Of a stretch of 64,000 nucleotides of DNA, positions 26,739 to 35,287 are shown piece by piece. Below the pieces are notes generated by a model. That model saw only the letters and a list, made by a program, of their open reading frames with translations. It was not told where the DNA came from and made no database searches. How positions within the stretch are numbered: position 1 is the first letter of the stretch; the number at the start of each line of letters is the position of its first letter. This DNA comes from Chlorogloea purpurea SAG 13.99 (GTDB taxonomy: Bacteria > Cyanobacteriota > Cyanobacteriia > Cyanobacteriales > Microcystaceae). The DNA is taken from positions 1-64,000 of the forward strand of contig JADQBB010000008.1 in the NCBI GenBank assembly GCA_016903695.1, in the 5' to 3' direction. The translations under genes were made by a program, and so were the position numbers.

Positions 26739-27332
26739 ATGAACTCTGCTCTTAAAAATCGTTTTTTTATCGCTCTCCTACCTTCTCCAGAAGTACAGCA
26801 ACTAGCGACAAAAATCAAGAATGATTTTGCAGAAATTTACAATAGTAAAGCAGCTTTAAAATCTCCCCCTCACGTTACCCTACAACCTCCTTTTACTTGG
26901 GAGCTAAAGGATTTACCCCTTTTAAAAGAATCGTTAAAAGTTTTGGCCCGTCAGTATGGTTCTATCCCGATCGTTCTCGATGGTTTCGCCGTCTTCGCCC
27001 CCCGCGTCATCTATATAAAAGTTCAGAGGACACCGGAGTTATTGGGTCTGCAAAAAGCTTTAGAAATAAGTTTGGAGAAAGATTTCGGCATCAGAAATAT
27101 GTCTAGTAAGTCCCGTTGTTTCTGTCCTCACATGACCGTGGGTTTCAGGGATTTAACCGTCGATAATTTTCATAAAGCATGGGCAGAGTACCAATATAAA
27201 CCTTTTGCTTTTGAATTTAACGTTAATGCTCTAACTTTATTACAACACGACGGCACGAGATGGCAGAGCGAGGACAATTATTCTTTCTCCGTGGATTCAA
27301 TCGGTTTATCATCAAAAACGATTCCTTCATAA
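26739..27332 (+). CDS. 2'-5' RNA ligase (2H phosphoesterase) family protein
   Basis: A 197-residue 2H-superfamily protein. The two catalytic HxTx motifs are both present: HVTLQPPF (about residues 46-53) and HMTVGF (about 130-135). The N-terminus (RFFIALLPSPEVQQLATKIK) is the usual first strand and helix. Such proteins act as cyclic phosphodiesterases or RNA ligases on 2',3'- or 2',5'-phosphate ends (LigT/ThpR). No partner points to its substrate. The 3' end overlaps the convergent Uma2 gene by 55 bp. Confidence 0.88.
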   Translation: MNSALKNRFFIALLPSPEVQQLATKIKNDFAEIYNSKAALKSPPHVTLQPPFTWELKDLPLLKESLKVLARQYGSIPIVLDGFAVFAPRVIYIKVQRTPELLGLQKALEISLEKDFGIRNMSSKSRCFCPHMTVGFRDLTVDNFHKAWAEYQYKPFAFEFNVNALTLLQHDGTRWQSEDNYSFSVDSIGLSSKTIPS

Positions 27333-27877
27333 AGAGTCTGTAAAGGTACTTCAAACTCCACACTAACTATAATCATATTCTCGTCAGCACCGTAGCTTTG
27401 ATAAAGCCATGTTCTACCCTCCCCACGTCGGTAAATTTCCACGAAAATGCTTTCGGAGTCGATTAAAATATATTCTCGTAAAGTTTCCAGTTGTTGGTAG
27501 CATTTGAATTTTCGGGAGCGATCGTAATTAGCGGTACTAGGTGAAAGCACTTCTACTATAACTGTAGGTGATTGTACGAAATCACGAGCTTGTAAATCTT
27601 CAGAGTCACAGGTAATGACTAAATCGGGATAGAAATAGCGATCGTTTTTCTGATCTTTCACTTTCACATCAGCCACGTAAGCCTCACAACCTCTCTGACT
27701 TAAATGAGAATACAAAGCCCTGTACAGATTCAGATAGATTTTCGTATGGGGGATGGAGCCTCCCGTCATCGCTAAAATCTCGCCGTCAATATATTCGTGA
27801 CGGTATTCTTGCTCGGCTTCCCAGGTTAGATATGCTTCGGGGGTCATTTTGCGGGGGTATAACGGTTCTGCAACCAT
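27278..27877 (-). CDS. Uma2 family (PD-(D/E)XK fold) protein
   Basis: A 199-residue Uma2 protein, a restriction-endonuclease-fold family greatly expanded in cyanobacteria. The motif order fits: MTPEAYLTWE and YIDGEILAMTGGS at the N-terminus, VKVKDQKNDRYFYPDLVITCD carrying the active-site Asp (about 95-105), SPTVIVEVLSPST with the Glu (about 120-132) and a following RSRKFKCYQQL Lys. Uma2 genes are repetitive and often linked to mobile regions; molecular function is unproven. It overlaps the convergent RNA ligase-like gene. Confidence 0.9.
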   Translation of the reverse strand: MVAEPLYPRKMTPEAYLTWEAEQEYRHEYIDGEILAMTGGSIPHTKIYLNLYRALYSHLSQRGCEAYVADVKVKDQKNDRYFYPDLVITCDSEDLQARDFVQSPTVIVEVLSPSTANYDRSRKFKCYQQLETLREYILIDSESIFVEIYRRGEGRTWLYQSYGADENMIIVSVEFEVPLQTLYEGIVFDDKPIESTEKE

Positions 27878-28220
27878 AACGCTCCTTGTGAGAATAGTTG
27901 TACTGATAACTATTTTAATGGAGTGGCTACCGGATGGTTACTAACCCCTATGAAGTTTCTCTACGACCCCATCACTAAACCCTATTTGCTAATATTATAC
28001 GGGTGAATTAAATAGAGTAAAGATGCTGGCAAATTTAAAAAATATCTAGACAATGGTATCGGCTATTAAGCATATATCAGTAATTATATAAGATATATAT
28101 ATATATATTGCGCCGATAATATATTGTAATTTGACAGCTTATTTTTAGAACTATTAAAATTACGAACATTAACAGAAACATTCACGCACTACACAAATAC
28201 GAATAAAAAATAGCGGCTTT
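27878..28220. other. AT-rich intergenic stretch with an AT-dinucleotide run
   Basis: These 343 bp have no supported gene. An alternating (AT)n run of about 19 bp occurs at 28090-28108, and the region is strongly AT-rich, probably holding the promoter of the next gene. No terminator hairpin is clear. Confidence 0.45.
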
Positions 28221-28694
28221 ATGATTAAAAACTTTAGGCGGATGGTTTTAGCTGGCACTTTAACCGCCTCAACGGGTCTAGGAATAGTGGCGAGCGTCGT
28301 TAATGCCCAGTCTCAAAGCTTGCGCCAGGATCTTAACGGTCTAATTCTCAGACATCCGCGCAATGGTATGATTTTTTGGGTTGATGAAGGACGCATCAGG
28401 CACATTTATGGTATGAACGTTTTTGACAATTTGTTTAATAGAAGTGCAATTGACAACGATATTAGCGTTACATCGATCGCTGGTGGGCCTCCTGTGACTA
28501 ACAAAAACAGACTTGTACGCTGCGAGGAGGCAAATCATCCTTTAAATTATGGGATATATTTTTTAGATCAAGGCACGAAAAGACATATCTTATCTCCAGA
28601 AGCGATGCGGCAAAACAACTTTAACGTGAGCAAGGTTCGTAATGTTGATTGTCAAGCCTTAGACGCTATTCCAGATGGCCCTGACATACAATAA
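28221..28694 (+). CDS. Exported protein with two 'WVDEGRIRHI'-like repeats, unknown function
   Basis: A 157-residue protein with a signal peptide (about 1-29, ending VVNAQ). The body contains two related stretches, GMIFWVDEGRIRHIYGMNVFDNL (about 49-71) and GIYFLDQGTKRHILSPEAMRQ (about 110-130), each a short beta-hairpin followed by RHI and a helix. This repeat style occurs in cyanobacterial secreted proteins, where copies form wall-like beta repeats. Two cysteines (one after each repeat) may pair. No enzymatic motif is present. Confidence 0.7.
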   Translation: MIKNFRRMVLAGTLTASTGLGIVASVVNAQSQSLRQDLNGLILRHPRNGMIFWVDEGRIRHIYGMNVFDNLFNRSAIDNDISVTSIAGGPPVTNKNRLVRCEEANHPLNYGIYFLDQGTKRHILSPEAMRQNNFNVSKVRNVDCQALDAIPDGPDIQ

Positions 28695-28766
28695 CGACCT
28701 ATTTGAAAAGCTACTTTAAACGATTCCGCGCCAAAAGTTTTCCCTACCTGAGTGGCACAGCCTAAA

Positions 28767-29627
28767 TTATTGATTCTGACCCGTTATGTAGCTATTAACC
28801 ACGTCTAAATCTAACTGTAATTCCTGAGCTATCTGTTGAGGACTTAAACCCAACTTTAATAACAAAGGGACAGTTTTAAGTTTGCCCTTGATTTCGCCCT
28901 TGATTTCGCCCTTGATTTCGCCTTTGATTTCGCCTTTGATTTCGCCTTTGATTTCGCCCTTGATTTCGCCTTCTCTAAGGACATCTTGATAAAACCGGGT
29001 TTGTTTCCATTGAACTAAATCAAACATAGCTTCTATCTCCTCTCTGGTTTTTTCGGGAAATTTGTAAACAACTATCGTCTCGATAAGCTCGGTCGCTTTT
29101 TCTTGTAAAACCGAATCGTTAATCTCCCGTTTCGCCTGAGCGATCAAGGATGGTACTTGTTCGGTTGCCATTGACGGCGGGGCGGTGATGAACTCAATTA
29201 TCCCTATCCCCAAAGATCTTGGCGTTTCGGGATGTATACGATCTAAGTATATACTCTCAATTGCCCCCTCAACCAGCAGTTCTCGGTATGTTTCGGGGAA
29301 ACCTACATCTAAATTCTCGCTTCCCCACAAAACTATGCCGTAACAGCGACGAGAAGGTTTATATTGTTTAAGATATAAGAATATCTCCGTGATGAATCGC
29401 CAGTAGAAATCCTCGTCTCTTTGAAACTGCACTTCGACAAAATAGAGAGGGGCATCGGGTGTGTTCTCATCGGGTAAAAATACCCCATCAAGTCGAAAAG
29501 CTAGTTCCTTGATCTCTATAGACCGAAATTGATAATTTTGCGCCATCTCTGGCGACTTTCCTATTAATTGAAAAAGGAGTTCGGGGAATACTTGAAAGAG
29601 AGTGTAAAAAATTTTGTCAGTTTTCAT
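28767..29627 (-). CDS. Rpn family recombination-promoting nuclease/putative transposase (PD-(D/E)XK)
   Basis: From the ATG at 29627 (MKTDKIFYTLFQ) the product is 286 residues; a longer start at 29642 lacks support. The N-terminal nuclease half shows FRLDGVFLPDENTPDAPLYFVEVQFQRDEDFYWRF: the Asp of FRLDG and the E-x-Q of FVEVQ are the PD-(D/E)XK residues of the Rpn/DUF2887 group. The C-terminal third includes seven GEIK repeats (about 219-246) followed by a helical tail (LGLSPQQIAQELQLDLDVV) that looks like a small winged or HTH-like tip. Members are tied to DNA breakage and recombination and are common in cyanobacteria. Confidence 0.86.
   Translation of the reverse strand: MKTDKIFYTLFQVFPELLFQLIGKSPEMAQNYQFRSIEIKELAFRLDGVFLPDENTPDAPLYFVEVQFQRDEDFYWRFITEIFLYLKQYKPSRRCYGIVLWGSENLDVGFPETYRELLVEGAIESIYLDRIHPETPRSLGIGIIEFITAPPSMATEQVPSLIAQAKREINDSVLQEKATELIETIVVYKFPEKTREEIEAMFDLVQWKQTRFYQDVLREGEIKGEIKGEIKGEIKGEIKGEIKGEIKGKLKTVPLLLKLGLSPQQIAQELQLDLDVVNSYITGQNQ
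28888..28971 (-). repeat. Seven 12-bp tandem repeats within the Rpn nuclease gene
   Basis: On the plus strand seven consecutive units of TTGATTTCGCC(C/T) occupy 84 bp. On the coding strand each unit encodes GEIK. Because the unit is a multiple of three, gain or loss by slippage would change protein length by four residues without a frameshift. The units differ only at the last base. Confidence 0.95.
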
Positions 29628-29833
29628 ACAGGAGATTGACAATTTGATTACTAATTGGCATTAGCGGGCAGACTCTTTACTTAAATCTACCATCTTCTTC
29701 GATTTCATACTCCCGGCCCACCAGCCACTAACCAAAGCGTCCGATGACAGTTTATTAAAGAAAGTGGAAAACTTAGCCCATAACCCCGGATAACGTTTAC
29801 AACTAATCTATAGGCGATCGAGAACAAACAACT

Positions 29834-31318
29834 ATGGGAAAACCAACCGGCTTTATAGAATTTCTCCGTGAAGCACCGTCAGAAGTAGATCCGTTACAGA
29901 GATTGAGAAATTGGGATGAATTCCATCTTCCCATGCCAGAAGATAAATTACGCAATCAAAGCGCGCGCTGTATGGATTGCGGCACGCCTTTCTGTCATAC
30001 CGGCAGCCTCATCAGCGGCATGGCCAGCGGTTGCCCCATCAATAACCTGATTCCAGAGTGGAATGATTTGATATACCGGGGATTGTGGAAAGAAGCCCTC
30101 GACAGACTCCACAAAACCAATAACTTCCCCGAATTCACAGGACGCGTTTGCCCCGCCCCCTGTGAAGGTTCCTGCGTATTGGGGATCACTAACCCCCCGG
30201 TGACGATTAAAAATATCGAATATTCCATCATCGAAAAGGGATGGGAAATGGGCTGGATAGAACCTTCTCCCCCGGGTAAACGCACCGGTAAGAAAGTGGC
30301 TGTTGTGGGCTCGGGCCCGGCGGGATTGTGCGCTGCGGCTCAATTGAACACGGCGGGACATCAGGTGACGGTATACGAAAGGGCCGATCGACCCGGTGGC
30401 CTATTGATGTATGGTATCCCTAACATGAAACTGGATAAAACCGCCGTCGTCATGCGCCGTCTCAAGGTGTTGGAAGACGAGGGGGTAAAATTCGTCTGCA
30501 ATACGGAAATCGGTAAGGATTTACCCGTCGAAACTCTCCTGAACGAATATGACTCTGTGATTCTTTGTGTCGGTGCTACTAAACCCCGTGATTTATCTAT
30601 AGAGGGGAGGGATTTAAAAGGGATTCATTTCGCCATGGATTTCCTCACCGCTAATACACAGGCGGTGTTGAACGGCGAGAAAGGCGATAATTTCATCTCC
30701 GCCGAGGGGAAAGATGTAGTTATCATAGGAGGCGGTGATACGGGTACAGACTGCGTGGGTACTTCTATCCGTCACGGTTGTAACAGCGTGACCCAAGTGG
30801 AGATCATGCCGCAACCACCCGCCCAGAGGGCGAAAGATAATCCCTGGCCCGAATGGCCGAAAATCTACCGCCTCGATTACGGACAAGAAGAAGCCGAAGC
30901 GAAATTCGGTGATGACCCACGGGTTTACGTTACTACCGCCACCAAGTTCGAGGGCGACGACAACGGTCATATAAAAGCCGTCCATACTGTACAGGTGTCC
31001 TGGGAGCGAAACGAGAAGGGTCAATTCATCCCCAACCCCGTCCCCGGAACCGAAAAGGTAATCCCCGCCCAATTAGTGCTGTTAGCGATGGGTTTCTTGG
31101 GCCCCGAGCAACCTTTATTAGATGCTTTAGGATTGGAAAAAGATCCGAGGAGCAATATTAAAGCCGAGTACGGTAGTTATGCTACCAGTATCCCCAAAGT
31201 ATTCGCCGCCGGTGATTGCCGTCGCGGTCAGAGTCTGGTGGTGTGGGCCTTCAATGAAGGTCGGGGCGTGGCTAAAGAATGCGATCGTTTTTTGATGGGT
31301 GAAACGGATCTACCATAA
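29834..31318 (+). CDS. gltD: Glutamate synthase small subunit (NAD(P)H-GOGAT)
   Basis: A 494-residue protein. The N-terminal region has the cluster-binding cysteines in [10 protein letters not shown] (about 47-56), [16 protein letters not shown] and [16 protein letters not shown] (about 104-119). The FAD/NAD(P)H folds follow: [18 protein letters not shown] (about 154-171) and [17 protein letters not shown] (about 292-308). [18 protein letters not shown] near the C-terminus is the usual FAD-binding end. It delivers electrons to the GltB glutamate synthase for ammonium assimilation; gltB is not adjacent. A promoter must lie in the 190 bp upstream. Confidence 0.95.
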   Translation: MGKPTGFIEFLREAPSEVDPLQRLRNWDEFHLPMPEDKLRNQSARCMDCGTPFCHTGSLISGMASGCPINNLIPEWNDLIYRGLWKEALDRLHKTNNFPEFTGRVCPAPCEGSCVLGITNPPVTIKNIEYSIIEKGWEMGWIEPSPPGKRTGKKVAVVGSGPAGLCAAAQLNTAGHQVTVYERADRPGGLLMYGIPNMKLDKTAVVMRRLKVLEDEGVKFVCNTEIGKDLPVETLLNEYDSVILCVGATKPRDLSIEGRDLKGIHFAMDFLTANTQAVLNGEKGDNFISAEGKDVVIIGGGDTGTDCVGTSIRHGCNSVTQVEIMPQPPAQRAKDNPWPEWPKIYRLDYGQEEAEAKFGDDPRVYVTTATKFEGDDNGHIKAVHTVQVSWERNEKGQFIPNPVPGTEKVIPAQLVLLAMGFLGPEQPLLDALGLEKDPRSNIKAEYGSYATSIPKVFAAGDCRRGQSLVVWAFNEGRGVAKECDRFLMGETDLP

Positions 31319-31359
31319 GCCCTGGTGAGAATACGTGAAAGCTGATCACTTCGCCCCGA

Positions 31360-32229
31360 TTACTTGAGTTTGCGAAATATTTTTGCCAGGAGACTTACCG
31401 TTTCCGGGCGCGTCCACAACCCTTGGGAGGGGCTGAACAGCACTGCCAACACGAAGAAACCGAAGCTGATCAAGACGATGCAGGGACCCGAAGGAACATT
31501 CAGGTAATAGCTAGCGTACATCCCGATCAGGCTCGCCGCAACGCCCAGCAGTGCCCCCAGTCCCATCATCTGGTACAGTTCTTTCACGAGCAAATAAGCC
31601 GTCGTGGGAGGGCCCACCAGCAATGCCACGACCAGCACCACGCCAACGGTTTGCATACTGGCAATAATTGTCAGCGTCACGGCCGCCATCAAACCGAGAT
31701 AAATGCCATCGATCGGTAAACCGATCGCCTGCGCGCCCAAACGATCGAAGGTGTAAAAGAATAACTCTTTGTAGAACAGGCGGATCAGGATTAAAACGGT
31801 CACGGAGATGATGGCGGTGCGAGATACATCGTCCCCCGTCACTCCTAAAATATCACCGAATAAAAAGCTATCTAGATCCAACTTGTTCCGTAGTAGGGTA
31901 ATCAGTAGCACGCCCAACGCGAAAAAACTCGTGAACGTCAATGCCATGGCCGCATCCACTTTGATCCGAGTTTGAGAGCGAATCCAGGCAATGAGAAAGG
32001 CGCTGATAATACCAGATACAAACGCGCCTATCAGGATATTGACACGCAAAAAAAAAGCGATCGCCAATCCGGGCAACACCGAATGTGCCATCACATCCCC
32101 CAACAGCGCCATCCGTTGCACGATCAGGTACGTGCCCACAACCGGACAGAGGATACCGACGAGAATGCCTACTATCAGCGCATTTCGCATGAATTCAAAG
32201 CCGAGCGGTTCCAGCAACCATTGCAACAT
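31360..32229 (-). CDS. znuB: Zinc-type ABC transporter permease (ZnuB/TroC family)
   Basis: A 289-residue membrane protein of the ABC-3 family with about eight or nine helices. FMRNALIVGILVGILCPVVGTYLIVQRMALLGDVMAHSVLPGLA near the N-terminus contains the family GTY(L/I)V.RR/M..GDA.AHS.LPG motif. The central QTVGVVLVVALLVGPPTTAYLL is the cytosolic loop region contacting the ATPase. It would form the cytoplasmic-membrane channel for divalent metal import. It begins 36 bp after the ATPase gene on the same strand. The gene is more GC-rich than its neighbours. Confidence 0.88.
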   Translation of the reverse strand: MLQWLLEPLGFEFMRNALIVGILVGILCPVVGTYLIVQRMALLGDVMAHSVLPGLAIAFFLRVNILIGAFVSGIISAFLIAWIRSQTRIKVDAAMALTFTSFFALGVLLITLLRNKLDLDSFLFGDILGVTGDDVSRTAIISVTVLILIRLFYKELFFYTFDRLGAQAIGLPIDGIYLGLMAAVTLTIIASMQTVGVVLVVALLVGPPTTAYLLVKELYQMMGLGALLGVAASLIGMYASYYLNVPSGPCIVLISFGFFVLAVLFSPSQGLWTRPETVSLLAKIFRKLK

Positions 32230-32265
32230 AAGCGGTTTCGTGAATGTGGTTTAACACCAAGTATA

Positions 32266-33015
32266 TTAACAAAAGAAGTTTGTTTCGATCGCATCGTGAA
32301 AATGTCTGGGTTGAGGCGGAATGCCATACGCCAGCTCAATGTTATCGGGTGTCATCACTTCTTTTGGAGTACCGTAAGCGATGAGCCGTTGGTTTAATAG
32401 CATTAGCCGATCGTAGTGGTTCAAGATCCCGCCCCATTCATGGCAACTGATCAACAAGGTTTTGCCCTCTGCTTTGAGTTCATCGTAGATTTGAAATATC
32501 AGGGCCTCCGTCTTTTTGTCCACGGCCGCCAGGGGTTCATCCAAGAGAAGCAAATCAGCTTGTTGGGCGATCGCTCTGGCGAGGAAAACTCGCTGTTGCT
32601 GTCCGCCCGACAGCGCTCCGATGGGGCGATCACGTAGATGGAATAGATCGACGCGTTCCAAGGATTCTTTGACGATTTCCCTCGACTGCCGACCGGGGGA
32701 GCGAAACCAACCGGCATGAGCCGTTCGAGACAACATTACTACATTCTGCACCGTCGTCGGGTAGTCCCAGTCAATTTGCGATCGCTGTGGCACATAAGCG
32801 ACCTGCCGCCGCTGTTGCAGGAGTGGCGCATCCCGGTAAAGCACCTGCCCGTATTGCACCGGGATCAGACCCAGCAAAGCTTTAATCAGGGTACTTTTTC
32901 CCGCGCCATTAGGACCGAGCAACCCGACCAGGCAGCCCGCCGGTAACTTGAAGCTGACATCCTCGAGTGCTTTTACATGTCGGTAATTGACACAGAGATG
33001 CTGAACCTGTAGCAT
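32266..33015 (-). CDS. znuC: Zinc-type ABC transporter ATP-binding protein
   Basis: A 249-residue ABC ATPase. Walker A is GPNGAGKST (about 34-42), the signature is LSGGQQQR (about 136-143), Walker B LLLLDEP (about 155-161), and the H-loop His lies in SCHEWG (about 190-195). The arrangement and size fit the FecE/ZnuC/MntA-like importers of metal cations. It starts 47 bp from the divergent substrate-binding gene; between them lies a palindrome resembling a Zur/Fur box, so all three are probably controlled together. The symbol is chosen from context rather than the ATPase alone. Confidence 0.88.
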   Translation of the reverse strand: MLQVQHLCVNYRHVKALEDVSFKLPAGCLVGLLGPNGAGKSTLIKALLGLIPVQYGQVLYRDAPLLQQRRQVAYVPQRSQIDWDYPTTVQNVVMLSRTAHAGWFRSPGRQSREIVKESLERVDLFHLRDRPIGALSGGQQQRVFLARAIAQQADLLLLDEPLAAVDKKTEALIFQIYDELKAEGKTLLISCHEWGGILNHYDRLMLLNQRLIAYGTPKEVMTPDNIELAYGIPPQPRHFHDAIETNFFC

Positions 33016-33027
33016 AATAACTTAAGA

Positions 33028-33044
33028 ATGATAATCATTATCAT
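33028..33044. promoter_or_regulatory. Perfect palindrome resembling a Zur/Fur box
   Basis: ATGATAATCATTATCAT is a perfect 17-bp palindrome; its core TGATAATCATTATCA has the 7-1-7 layout of Zur and Fur boxes. It lies in the 47-bp gap between the divergent ATPase and substrate-binding genes, where a repressor could block both promoters. The HHHD metal site of the substrate-binding protein favours Zur over Fur. Confidence 0.75.
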
Positions 33045-33062
33045 AACGATACTGGAAAAGCC

Positions 33063-34163
33063 ATGTTCTGTAAACCCACTGCTCCAAGCATCCGCCAACT
33101 GAGCAAGTTTGCCGCCCTGTCGCTGCTTTGGGGTCTGAGCAGCTGCGGATCCGCTCCCCGAACACAGTCTACCGACCCGGGTTCTGCGAACTCAAATTTG
33201 AGTAGTGCTTCACCGAGTCCTGCCGATCGTCCTCTGGTCGTGGCAACAAACACCGTCGTCTGTGACTTGACCAGGCAAATTGCCGCCGATACCGTCAATC
33301 TCAAATGTCTGATCGATCCGGGTTCTGATCCCCATGAGTACGCCCCCAACCCAGACGACAGCAAAGCCATCGAGCAGGCCGGGCTAATCCTCTACGGGGG
33401 CTATAACTTTGAACCCGTGCTGATCAAACTTATCAAGGCAACGTCCAATCCAGCCCCGAAAATCGCGGTGGATGAAGCTGCAGTACCGAACCCCCAGCAA
33501 TTTGAGGAAGATGGCAAAACCGAACCCGATCCGCACGTCTTCCATAGTGCTGCCAATGGTGCTGAAATGGCAAAGGTCATTCAGCAAAACCTGAGCCAAC
33601 TGTTACCGGACAACGCTTCGCTTTACGCTGTCAACGCCCGAAAGGTAAAGGATGAGTTGACCGGGATCGATACTTGGATCAAATTCAAAATTGCCACCAT
33701 TCCAGCCGCACAACGGAAATTAGTGACAACTCACGATGCGTTCGGTTACTACTCCAAAGCGTATGGTATTCCCGTGGTCGGGGCGTTGCAGGGCATCGGC
33801 ACGGAAGAAAAACCGACCCCGTCACGAGTTGCGGCGTTGGTCAAGGATATTAAAACGACTGGCGTACCCGCGATTTTCGCCGAAACTACCATTAATCCCA
33901 AGCTCATTGATGCGGTGGCGAAAGAGGCGAACGTCAAGGTTGCAGACCGAGAACTTTTTGCCGATGGGTTGGGCGAAAAAGGTAGCCCGGGCGATACCTA
34001 CCAAAATATGTTACTTTCTAATACCAAAACTATTGTTGAAAACTTGGGTGGCAAGTACACCCCATTTCCAGCCAAGACCTCTAGCCGCCAGACGGATTCC
34101 GTGAGAATTGCGGTGGTGCGGCCGATCGATACGAGAATTGCCCTGCCTTACAAGCCGCAGTAG
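33063..34163 (+). CDS. znuA: Zinc-type ABC transporter substrate-binding lipoprotein (ZnuA/TroA family)
   Basis: A 366-residue extracytoplasmic protein. The N-terminus has a hydrophobic segment and Leu-Ser-Ser-Cys lipobox (cysteine about 28). The four metal ligands are visible: H91 in DPHEY, H158 in DPHVF, H224 in TTHDAFGYY, and D301 in FADGLGEKG. A His at the third position marks the Zn-type (ZnuA, TroA), whereas Mn-type proteins such as MntC and PsaA carry Glu there. The His-rich loop of many ZnuA proteins is replaced by a short acidic stretch (about 146-156). It is divergent from the ATPase/permease genes across the palindrome. Confidence 0.9.
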   Translation: MFCKPTAPSIRQLSKFAALSLLWGLSSCGSAPRTQSTDPGSANSNLSSASPSPADRPLVVATNTVVCDLTRQIAADTVNLKCLIDPGSDPHEYAPNPDDSKAIEQAGLILYGGYNFEPVLIKLIKATSNPAPKIAVDEAAVPNPQQFEEDGKTEPDPHVFHSAANGAEMAKVIQQNLSQLLPDNASLYAVNARKVKDELTGIDTWIKFKIATIPAAQRKLVTTHDAFGYYSKAYGIPVVGALQGIGTEEKPTPSRVAALVKDIKTTGVPAIFAETTINPKLIDAVAKEANVKVADRELFADGLGEKGSPGDTYQNMLLSNTKTIVENLGGKYTPFPAKTSSRQTDSVRIAVVRPIDTRIALPYKPQ

Positions 34164-34265
34164 GATATTATCGTCCTCTAGGGGAAATTGTCGCGCATTG
34201 GCAGCTATGATCGTTTAATAGAGGATCGATCGAGGTTCTCCCGTTCACTCCATTTATAAGCCGCG

Positions 34266-34751
34266 ATGAAAAGGATTTTCTTATTAGGTTTCTTGACGCT
34301 GATTTTTACGGTTGTTAATGTCTCACCGGTGCAGGCGGAAAAAATTAACTTTCAGTGGCGGGGTGAAGTGGGTTACACCGCTAAAGGGTTTTTTACCTAC
34401 GATGAAACCAAAGCGGGTGAAAAAATTAAAGAAGCGGGTAAAGGACAGATGCGAGTATTACAATCTCTCTCCGTGTCTTTTTACGATCCTCTCGGTAATC
34501 GTCTGGCGGGTTACGATAATGTAGTCGGGGGGGAATCGACGGGAGAATACTTTGGCTTTAACTACGATCGCAGTACGGGTAAATTATTCGGGACGATCGA
34601 TCTCGGCGGCGAATCTCCGGGGGAAATCTATATCAAAGGAGAAATCAAGGATAAACTCTCGTTATATCAAGTGGGCAGTGCCTATACTGAAATTAGCTTA
34701 GATAGAGACCGAGGTACTTTGACCGCCTCCAATCCAGATAGAGAATATTAA
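34266..34751 (+). CDS. Exported protein of unknown function
   Basis: A 161-residue protein with a signal peptide (about 1-24, ending SPVQA). The mature part is beta-rich (INFQWRGEVGYTAKGFFTYDETKAGE, then LSVSFYDPLGNRLAGYDN and FNYDRSTGKLFGTIDLGGESPGE), a pattern seen in cyanobacterial secreted proteins that show a PEP-CTERM-like body but lack the tag. No enzyme motif or cysteine pair is present. It lies 102 bp after the zinc-binding protein gene and 48 bp before cyanase; base composition returns to the local average here. Confidence 0.65.
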   Translation: MKRIFLLGFLTLIFTVVNVSPVQAEKINFQWRGEVGYTAKGFFTYDETKAGEKIKEAGKGQMRVLQSLSVSFYDPLGNRLAGYDNVVGGESTGEYFGFNYDRSTGKLFGTIDLGGESPGEIYIKGEIKDKLSLYQVGSAYTEISLDRDRGTLTASNPDREY

Positions 34752-34799
34752 GTTAAACTAATGTATCGGTATCAACAAAGCTGACTCTTGTGCAAATTT

Positions 34800-35246
34800 A
34801 TGGATGTATTAGTGCCTGAAATCACCACAAAACTTTTAAAGGCGAAAAAAGATAAGGGGATAAGTTTTCAAGATTTAGAAAACCTTATGGGTAGGGATGA
34901 GGTGTGGATAGCCGCCGTTTTTTACCGCCAGGCCAGCGCCTCGATAGAGGAAGCCGAGAAAATAATTACCACCTTGGGACTCGAACCGGAAATGGCCGGG
35001 GAATTGACCGAGTATCCGACGAAAGGTCAGGGGCCGGTCGTGCCTACAGACCCGCTAATTTATCGTTTTTACGAAATTATGCAGGTTTACGGCATGGCTT
35101 TAAAATCAGTTATCCAAGAAAAATTCGGAGATGGCATCATGAGTGCGATCGACTTCACTCTGGATGTGGAGAAAGAAGAAGATCCCAAAGGAGATCGGGT
35201 TAAATTAGTGATGTCTGGCAAATTTTTACCCTACAAGAAATGGTAG
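34800..35246 (+). CDS. cynS: Cyanate hydratase (cyanase)
   Basis: The 148-residue product from the ATG at 34800 is the normal length for cyanase; an upstream in-frame TTG at 34788 is a poorer start. The N-terminal half is the DNA-binding-like helical domain, and the catalytic residues of the C-terminal half are present as R89 (YRFYE), E92 and S115 (MSAIDF). The decameric enzyme converts cyanate and bicarbonate to ammonia and CO2, letting cells use or detoxify cyanate arising from carbamoyl phosphate. No cyanate transporter genes are adjacent. A hairpin terminator follows. Confidence 0.95.
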   Translation: MDVLVPEITTKLLKAKKDKGISFQDLENLMGRDEVWIAAVFYRQASASIEEAEKIITTLGLEPEMAGELTEYPTKGQGPVVPTDPLIYRFYEIMQVYGMALKSVIQEKFGDGIMSAIDFTLDVEKEEDPKGDRVKLVMSGKFLPYKKW

Positions 35247-35259
35247 TTTCTTTGATGGG

Positions 35260-35287
35260 GCCCCATAGTGTGATTGCGCTATGGGGC
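35260..35287 (+). terminator. Terminator downstream of cynS
   Basis: Arms GCCCCATAG (35260-35268) and CTATGGGGC (35279-35287) are perfectly complementary over 9 bp with a 10-nt loop, followed by TTCT. It begins 14 bp after the cynS stop. Confidence 0.8.

Noticed and set aside
28090-28108. AT-dinucleotide run as an origin or recombination site
   Set aside because: A simple low-complexity run in AT-rich DNA; no iterons or DnaA boxes nearby.
28888-28971. CRISPR array
   Set aside because: Units are 12 bp, contiguous and in a coding frame, with no spacers.
29643-29833. Glutamine riboswitch before gltD
   Set aside because: The conserved core of that RNA was not found in the 190-bp upstream region.
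29948-30361. 137-codon minus-strand frame inside gltD
   Set aside because: Antisense to conserved gltD motifs, with no family features or ribosome site; a shadow of the real gene.
30614-31072. 152-codon minus-strand frame inside gltD
   Set aside because: Antisense shadow; the plus strand carries the FAD/NAD-binding fold.
31972-32397. 141-codon plus-strand frame across the permease/ATPase junction
   Set aside because: Antisense to two well-supported transporter genes and low-complexity in character.
33063-34163. Manganese (MntC/PsaA) assignment of the binding protein
   Set aside because: The third ligand is His in THDAFGY, not the Glu of the SEGAF pattern used by Mn-type proteins; the fourth is Asp. 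Zinc type is favoured.
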